The notes beneath the pieces are model-generated. The model was not told where the DNA came from and ran no database searches. It worked only from the letters and a program-made list of their open reading frames with translations. Source: Acidobacteriota bacterium (lineage in GTDB: Bacteria > Acidobacteriota > Vicinamibacteria > Vicinamibacterales > Vicinamibacteraceae). From it: a stretch of 20,293 bases of DNA. Position 1 is the stretch's first letter, and each line of letters starts with the position of its first letter. The stretch is taken from NCBI GenBank assembly GCA_023418055.1, contig JAEZDP010000300.1, forward strand, positions 1-20,293, written 5' to 3'. Both the position numbers and the translations under genes were made by a program. Below, in pieces: positions 14,514 through 20,293 of the stretch.

Positions 14514-16951
14514 GATGCACTCTCTGGCGGGTCGGCCTCGATGGCTCGCAGTTCGAGGCGCACCACGCCGAACCCCGCAGACACCTCCACGCGCACCGGC
14601 CGCAGGCCGAGCTCGCGGCCCAACCAGACGTCGATGCGTGGAGGCGCCCGGCGCTGGACGCGCGGCGTCAGCACGGGCGCAACCCGCAGTGCTTCGATCG
14701 TCTGTCCCCGCCACTCGATTGTGTCGGCCGCAATGGTGCCCGTCTGCAGGGTCAGCCCCCGCCCCATGTCGGACACGGGCAGGTGTACGCTATCGCCCGC
14801 CTCGAGCGGCAGCGCCCGTAACAGCAGCAGCGCCGCGATGGGGTCCCGGACCGTGGCCGGCACACGGACGCGCGGCCCGGCGTCGAGGGTCGTCGCGTCG
14901 GGCGGCAACACCACCACCGCGCGCCCGTCATCGTCGAAGGCCACGCTCTGATCCAGTTGTCGACGCCCTTCGTGTATCTGACGGCGGTGCGCCACCGGCA
15001 ACAGACGGTCCGTCGTCCACGTGGTGAAGGTGTCGCGGGCCTCGAAGAACCGGGAGATCCACGGAGCCGTCTGGAGGGTGACCGAGGTGCGCCACGCCAG
15101 GCGTGCACGCGCGTCGGCCGACACCCAGGCCGGCAGCAGGGGGTCGTCTGAGTCTGCCCGGTCGATGGCCACGTGCACCGTCCCTGCGGCCACCTCGGTG
15201 CCGGCACCATCCCAGTAGACGTCGTACGTCGAGCGTTCGCCGTCGGCAAACGCGGGCTGCACCGGCTCCGGCGGCACCACGCCGGGCTCGGCCCCGAGGG
15301 TGCGCTCGAGCGTGTCGGCATCGGCCACCTCGTAGATGTAGACACGGCTGCCATCTGCGGCGTCGAGGTCGGCACGCAGCGCGACGGGCCATGCCGCTGC
15401 GACGCCAGGCGCAGCCGTCACCACGTACCGCACGTCGAGTTCGCTCAGCATCCAGAGCGCATCCGCTGACGGGAAGCGCGCCAGCGCCCCCTCCACGGCG
15501 CCTGCAAACGCGGGCCGCTGTCCGCTGTAGCCGTTGACGATGGGCCGGCCGTGCGTCAGGGTGTCGAGCATCACCACCGTGGCGTCGCGATCGACGGGCA
15601 ACGGCACGTAGGCGACGGCACCGGGCACGTCACTGGCGCGAAGCCACCGCGCCACGGGCGTGTCGAGGGAGGGCGCCGCCACCACCGGCAACCGCCAGAG
15701 CAGCGCTTCACCCGCGACGAGCGCCACGCCGACCACCGCGACGATGCGCCATGGCTTCGAGCGGGAGGCCGCCCACACCCACCCGTACGCGGCAAGGGCG
15801 GCCGCCGCAAACGAGACGAGCATGCCGAACCGAGCAGGGGCGCGCACGGCGTGGAAGCCGAACAGCCACCGGTGGCACCACGCGTAGACGCTGCGGACGC
15901 CATCCGGACCGAGTGACAGCACCACGCCAAGCGCGACGACCGCCAGCCACGCCCAGACATGTGGTCGTCGGCGGTGTGTCGCCAGCGACGCGAGGGCCGG
16001 CACCAGCAGCAGCAGCACGCCCCACCCCGGACGCAGGGCGTCTTCTTCGGTGGCTCCAGTCGGCGCCAGAGAGACCGGCCGCCATGGGGGATCGTTGAGG
16101 TAACTGCGGGGCGTCGCGGCGTGCCGTGACGCCTCGTCGAGCGTGCGGCCGAACCCCTCGCGCTGCTGCACTTGCACATAGGGCACCAGCCACGGCGTCG
16201 CAAGCAGTGCGGTGACGATGGCGGCGCAGGCCAGCGGGCCGACGAGGCGCCCCCAGCGGCGGCGTCCGGCTCCCACGGCTAGCCCGACGAGCAGCACCGC
16301 GAGCCCGAGCCCTCCGATGACCGCGTAGTACACGGAACTGACGACAGTCAGCCCGAACCACAGGCCGAGCGCCGCCCCATCGCGCAGCCGACGCCGCGCC
16401 ACGATGCGGTGTACGGCCAATGCCGCGAGCGGAAGGAAATAGAGCGCCTGCAACTGCAGGTGCACGACGTGCGCCATGCGGTAGGCCGAGCAGGCATACG
16501 CCAGGCTGCCAGCCAGCGCGCCGACGCGCGAGCCCGTCACCTGGTGCAGATACCAGTACATCGCGAGACCGCTCGCCCACAGCGACGCCATCCAGAGTGC
16601 GTTGTACGCCACCACCACGTCACGCGTGAGCGCATAGACGGGCGAGACGAGCAGGGCTTGCAGCAGCAGGTGGTCGGTGAAGGCCAGGGTCTGGCGAGCG
16701 GGGTGGAAGATCGGGGCGTCGAAGACCTCGCCTGTGGCAAAGGCCAGCGGCGACTCGAAGAGCACCTGCAGGTCCCAGCCCAGGATCCAGAGGTTCAGGT
16801 AGGGATCGCCGGGGCCAAACGGCGCAGCGAGCCAGGCCGCGGGCGCCCACGCCAGCGGCCACGTGATCGTGACGACGACGAGCAGATGGACGAGCGCCGC
16901 CGTGCCGACGTGCGGCCAGGCCTGGTGCGCGCGCTCAGGCGTCGAGGGCAC
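14510..16951 (-). CDS. Polytopic GT-C/YfhO-like membrane protein fused to a DUF3108-like domain
   Basis: 813 residues. The N-terminal half holds about ten membrane helices. A first loop motif GPGDPYLNLWILGWD resembles the Asp-containing loop of GT-C lipid-linked-sugar glycosyltransferases and YfhO-like proteins. A soluble region with an Asp-Val-Arg-Tyr-Val segment (LDVRYVVTAAP, about 500-510) follows, as in such proteins. From about residue 565 the sequence changes to a DUF3108-like domain: FADGERSTYDVYWDGAG, AGTVHVAIDR, FFEARDTFTTWTTDRLLPV, DPIAALLLLRALPLEAGD, PRIDVWLGRELGLRPVRVEV. DUF3108 is normally a stand-alone periplasmic protein. The GTG start overlaps the gatB end by 17 bases. Sugar transfer is plausible, not shown. 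Confidence 0.82.
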   Translation of the reverse strand: MPSTPERAHQAWPHVGTAALVHLLVVVTITWPLAWAPAAWLAAPFGPGDPYLNLWILGWDLQVLFESPLAFATGEVFDAPIFHPARQTLAFTDHLLLQALLVSPVYALTRDVVVAYNALWMASLWASGLAMYWYLHQVTGSRVGALAGSLAYACSAYRMAHVVHLQLQALYFLPLAALAVHRIVARRRLRDGAALGLWFGLTVVSSVYYAVIGGLGLAVLLVGLAVGAGRRRWGRLVGPLACAAIVTALLATPWLVPYVQVQQREGFGRTLDEASRHAATPRSYLNDPPWRPVSLAPTGATEEDALRPGWGVLLLLVPALASLATHRRRPHVWAWLAVVALGVVLSLGPDGVRSVYAWCHRWLFGFHAVRAPARFGMLVSFAAAALAAYGWVWAASRSKPWRIVAVVGVALVAGEALLWRLPVVAAPSLDTPVARWLRASDVPGAVAYVPLPVDRDATVVMLDTLTHGRPIVNGYSGQRPAFAGAVEGALARFPSADALWMLSELDVRYVVTAAPGVAAAWPVALRADLDAADGSRVYIYEVADADTLERTLGAEPGVVPPEPVQPAFADGERSTYDVYWDGAGTEVAAGTVHVAIDRADSDDPLLPAWVSADARARLAWRTSVTLQTAPWISRFFEARDTFTTWTTDRLLPVAHRRQIHEGRRQLDQSVAFDDDGRAVVVLPPDATTLDAGPRVRVPATVRDPIAALLLLRALPLEAGDSVHLPVSDMGRGLTLQTGTIAADTIEWRGQTIEALRVAPVLTPRVQRRAPPRIDVWLGRELGLRPVRVEVSAGFGVVRLELRAIEADPPESAS

Positions 16952-18398
16952 GTCGCAGCAGGCCGTTGACCGTCTTCGGATTGGCCTTGCCTCCGGTCGC
17001 CTTCATCACCTGGCCGACGAGAAACCCGAACGATTGCGTCTTGCCCTCGCGGTACCGGGCGACGGCATCGGGATGCCCGGCCAGCACCTCGTCGATGGCC
17101 GACGCGAGCGCACGCTCGTCGTCTATCTGGACCAGCCCCTCGCGGGCGATGATGACCGAGGCCCGCTCGCCCGAGTCCCACATCTGCTCGAACACGTCCT
17201 TGCCGACCGAGCCGCTGATGGTGCCAGCCTCCACCGCGTCCACCAGTTCGGCCAGCGCGTCTGGCGAGACCGGCGACGCAGCGACGCCTGCGGGGTCGCC
17301 CTTGCTGCGCCGCAGCACCTCACCCATCACCCAGTTACTGGCGGCTTTGGGTGGCACGCGAGCAGCCACCTCCTCGAAGTAGTCGGCGACGGCCCGCGAC
17401 TGCGTGAGGACACCCGCATCGTAGGGCGGCAGGCCATACTGCTCCACGAACCGTGCCCGCCGCAGGTGTGGCAGTTCCGGCAGCGCCGCCCGCACGCGCG
17501 CCACGTGGTCCTCGGTCACGACGAGCAGCGGCAGGTCGGGCTCCGGAAAGTACCGGTAATCGTGCGCTTCCTCTTTCGTGCGCATGCTCACGGTGCGCCC
17601 CGTGTCGGCGTCGAAGAGGCGCGTCTCCTGCACTACCGCCTCTCCCCTGCCGACGACAGCCGATTGCCTGGCGATCTCGTGCTCGATGGCCTTCTGCAGA
17701 TAGCGGAACGAGTTGACGTTCTTGACTTCGACCTTGGTGCCGAACGTGGACGTCCCTGCGGGCCGCACCGACACGTTGGCGTCGCAGCGCAGGCTGCCCT
17801 CCTCGAGGTTGCCGTCGGTGACGCCGATCGCGACCAGCACGTCGCGGACGTGCTCGAAGTACGCGGCCGCCGCGTCGGCCGACCGGATGTCCGGGTCCGA
17901 CACGATCTCGATGAGCGGCGTCCCCGCGCGGTTCAGGTCGATGTGCGTACGCGTGGCATCGGCCTCGTGCAGCGACTTGCCCGCGTCCTCTTCCATGTGG
18001 ATCCGCGTGATGCCCACGGTGACGACCTGCCCGCCCACGTCGAGGTGCACACGTCCGGCCGTGGCGAGGGGCCGGTCGAACTGCGAGATCTGGTAGCCCT
18101 TCGGCAGGTCCGGATAGAAGTAGTTCTTGCGGGCGAACTCGGAGGTCGGCTGCACGGTGCAGTCGAGAGCCAGCGCGGCCGCAATGGCCGCATCCACCGC
18201 GGCGCCGTTGAGCACGGGCAGGGCGCCCGGCAGCCCCAGGCACACCGGACACGTCTGCGTGTTGGGCCGAGCGCCGAAGGCCGTGCTGCAGCCGCAGAAG
18301 ATCTTCGAGTGGGTGGAGAGCTGGGCGTGGACCTCGAGGCCGATGACGGCTTCGAGCGGCACGTCGGAGACGGACGGAGCTGCGGACGCCGGAGACAC
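16935..18398 (-). CDS. gatB: Aspartyl/glutamyl-tRNA(Asn/Gln) amidotransferase subunit B
   Basis: 487 residues, full length. GatB is the kinase/transamidation subunit of GatCAB, which turns Glu-tRNA(Gln) and Asp-tRNA(Asn) into the correct amide forms in the cytoplasm. Family blocks are GLEVHAQLSTHSKIFCGC, a CPVCLGLPGALPVLN zinc-binding region, KNYFYPDLPKGYQISQ, ITRIHMEEDAGKS, GTPLIEIVSDPDI, RCDANVSVRP, and YRYFPEPDLP followed by the helical tail domains ending VNGLLRRALDA. GatA and GatC are not in the window. The GTG start at 18398 lies 7 bases after TACAAT (minus strand), so the mRNA may be leaderless. Confidence 0.97.
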   Translation of the reverse strand: MSPASAAPSVSDVPLEAVIGLEVHAQLSTHSKIFCGCSTAFGARPNTQTCPVCLGLPGALPVLNGAAVDAAIAAALALDCTVQPTSEFARKNYFYPDLPKGYQISQFDRPLATAGRVHLDVGGQVVTVGITRIHMEEDAGKSLHEADATRTHIDLNRAGTPLIEIVSDPDIRSADAAAAYFEHVRDVLVAIGVTDGNLEEGSLRCDANVSVRPAGTSTFGTKVEVKNVNSFRYLQKAIEHEIARQSAVVGRGEAVVQETRLFDADTGRTVSMRTKEEAHDYRYFPEPDLPLLVVTEDHVARVRAALPELPHLRRARFVEQYGLPPYDAGVLTQSRAVADYFEEVAARVPPKAASNWVMGEVLRRSKGDPAGVAASPVSPDALAELVDAVEAGTISGSVGKDVFEQMWDSGERASVIIAREGLVQIDDERALASAIDEVLAGHPDAVARYREGKTQSFGFLVGQVMKATGGKANPKTVNGLLRRALDA

Positions 18399-18405
18399 GG
18401 CGCCT

Positions 18406-18411
18406 ATTGTA
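18406..18411 (-). promoter_or_regulatory. Candidate -10 box (TACAAT) for a leaderless gatB transcript
   Basis: TACAAT on the minus strand is 5/6 to consensus and stands 7 bases before the GTG start, so transcription would begin at or next to the start codon. No good -35 is seen at 17-18 bases; TTGCCT occurs at 13 bases. Confidence 0.4.
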
Positions 18412-18422
18412 GCCGTGGCGAC

Positions 18423-19508
18423 TCAGGCAACCTGATGCGGGCCCAGCTGGGGCATCCGCAGGAACCGCGTCACCAGGTCGGGATCGAACTGGGTGCCGCT
18501 GCCCCGCCGCAGCTCGGCTTCGGCCTGGTCGAAGGTCAGCGCGTCGCGGAAGGGGCGCGGCGATCGCATCGCATCGTAGGAATCGGCCACCGCCAGGATG
18601 CGGCTGGCCAGAGGAATCTGGTGCCCGCTCAGTTGACGGGGATAGCCGCCCCCGTCGAACTCCTCGAAGCGCGACCGCACGACGGAGGCCACCCCCATCA
18701 GGCTGGGCACGCCGTCGAGAATCGAGGCGGCCAGCGTCGGCACGCGCCGCCAGTACGCACGGTCGTCGGCCGACAACTCGCCGGTGCGGGTGAGCAGGCT
18801 GTCGGGCAGCACCAGCCGCCCGACCTCGTGCAGCAGGGCCGCCTGCTCCACCAGGGTGACCTGCTCGTGGGCAAGCCGCAGGGTCGTGGCCAGGGCGACG
18901 GCCAGCGTGGCCACCCGCCGGCTGTGTTCGCGCCACTCGTCCTGGCGGAAGGCCAGCAGGTCGAGCACCGCACGGATCTCGTCGGTGGTGCCGACGGGCA
19001 AACGCGTCAGTGCGCCGACCAGACGCTGATGCCGGTCTGCGAGTTCAATGGCTCGCGCATCGTGCAGATGCTGGCTCTGCCGCCGCTCACGGTGCTGGCG
19101 CAGCCCCGCTTCGAGCGCGCGCGCAAGGGCGCGCTGGTCGAAGGGCTTGAGCAGATAGTCCACCGCGCCCATCTGCAGGCCGCGCAACGCCCAGTCGACG
19201 TCCCGATACCCGGTGACGAGCACCACGGCGGTGGCCGGCCGCAGCTCCCGCAACGACTCGGCGAGCCAGAAGCCGTCGTGATCGGGCAGGTGCACGTCCG
19301 AGATGACCACCGACACCTGGTGCTCACGTACCAACGACAGGGCGGCGGCCGCGGTGCCGGCGCGGAGCACCGGGCAGCCATCGGCGGCCACCCAGTTGGC
19401 CATCACGTCGCACACGTCGGGGTCGTCGTCCACCACGAGGACCGGACCTGGGGCCAGCGACCACAGCACGTGGGGTGACGGGTCGAGTACGGGAGTGGCC
19501 ATGTCCAT
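18423..19508 (-). CDS. Response regulator with receiver and degenerate HD-GYP domain
   Basis: 361 residues. The receiver domain (about 20-140) keeps all key residues: acidic DDD (27-29), phospho-acceptor D71 (VISDVHLPD), T99 and K121. The second domain is HD-GYP-like, but several metal/substrate residues have changed. The HD pair is H227-E228 (LLHEVGR), the HPxxG His is Val256 (RRVPTLA), and the HHE-DGxGYP motif reads R280-F281-E282 (RFEEFDGGGYP). RILAVADSYDAM and RPFRDALT remain. Cyclic-di-GMP hydrolysis is probably lost, so it may act as a phospho-dependent binding or output scaffold. The ATG at 19508 follows GAGGA by 6 bases. It lies 8 bases after the NtrC-type activator gene, suggesting a two-gene signalling operon. 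Confidence 0.9.
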   Translation of the reverse strand: MDMATPVLDPSPHVLWSLAPGPVLVVDDDPDVCDVMANWVAADGCPVLRAGTAAAALSLVREHQVSVVISDVHLPDHDGFWLAESLRELRPATAVVLVTGYRDVDWALRGLQMGAVDYLLKPFDQRALARALEAGLRQHRERRQSQHLHDARAIELADRHQRLVGALTRLPVGTTDEIRAVLDLLAFRQDEWREHSRRVATLAVALATTLRLAHEQVTLVEQAALLHEVGRLVLPDSLLTRTGELSADDRAYWRRVPTLAASILDGVPSLMGVASVVRSRFEEFDGGGYPRQLSGHQIPLASRILAVADSYDAMRSPRPFRDALTFDQAEAELRRGSGTQFDPDLVTRFLRMPQLGPHQVA

Positions 19509-19516
19509 GTCGGTCC

Positions 19517-20293
<777 letters not shown>

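Noticed and set aside
16863..19478. Very long open frame (871 codons) on the plus strand opposite gatB and the response regulator
   Set aside because: Its amino-acid composition is rich in Arg, His, Gly and Ala, and it shows no family motif. It is the expected antisense shadow of high-GC genes on the minus strand.

Overview
This is a GC-rich (roughly two-thirds G+C by eye), gene-dense bacterial chromosome segment with no phage, plasmid or transposase genes. Three things point to an Acidobacteriota genome, most likely Vicinamibacteria: a secreted VWFA protein of the type common in Acidobacteriota, a PEP-CTERM protein, and G-rich period-7 intergenic repeats. This is an inference from family content, not a proof.

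Left part (1-8003): the 3' three-quarters of groEL enters from the left edge and ends at a very strong, probably two-way hairpin terminator. Convergent to it is a TonB-type protein gene, followed upstream by a secreted VWFA-domain gene. That gene's 5' end overlaps the 5' end of the divergent tatA. selB (selenocysteine elongation factor) and rnr (RNase R) form a minus-strand pair joined by an ATGA overlap.

Middle (8065-11187): a PEP-CTERM exported protein on the minus strand is divergent from a plus-strand unit of three overlapping genes: an ECF sigma factor, a single-pass membrane protein that is probably its anti-sigma factor, and a small exported protein. A small membrane-anchored helical protein faces this unit convergently.

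Right part (11269-20293): a long minus-strand run, read right to left. It holds an NtrC-type sigma-54 activator (cut by the window edge), a REC plus degenerate HD-GYP response regulator, gatB, a polytopic membrane protein fused to a DUF3108-like domain, ftsE, ftsX, a Cys-rich small protein, and a glycerate 2-kinase with an apparent CTG start. Many junctions are NTGA stop/start overlaps (ATGA, GTGA, GTGA, CTGA), which suggests translational coupling.

Most of the genes are ordinary housekeeping or accessory genes, and I see no clear new defence or mobile system. The features most worth a second look are: period-7 tandem repeats that sit against stop codons; the GT-C/DUF3108 fusion upstream of ftsEX; the non-AUG start of glycerate kinase; the divergent vWFA/tatA genes with overlapping 5' ends; the HD-GYP domain that has lost metal ligands; and the sigma/anti-sigma/exported-protein unit with a Pro/Ile/Asp-repeat tail.
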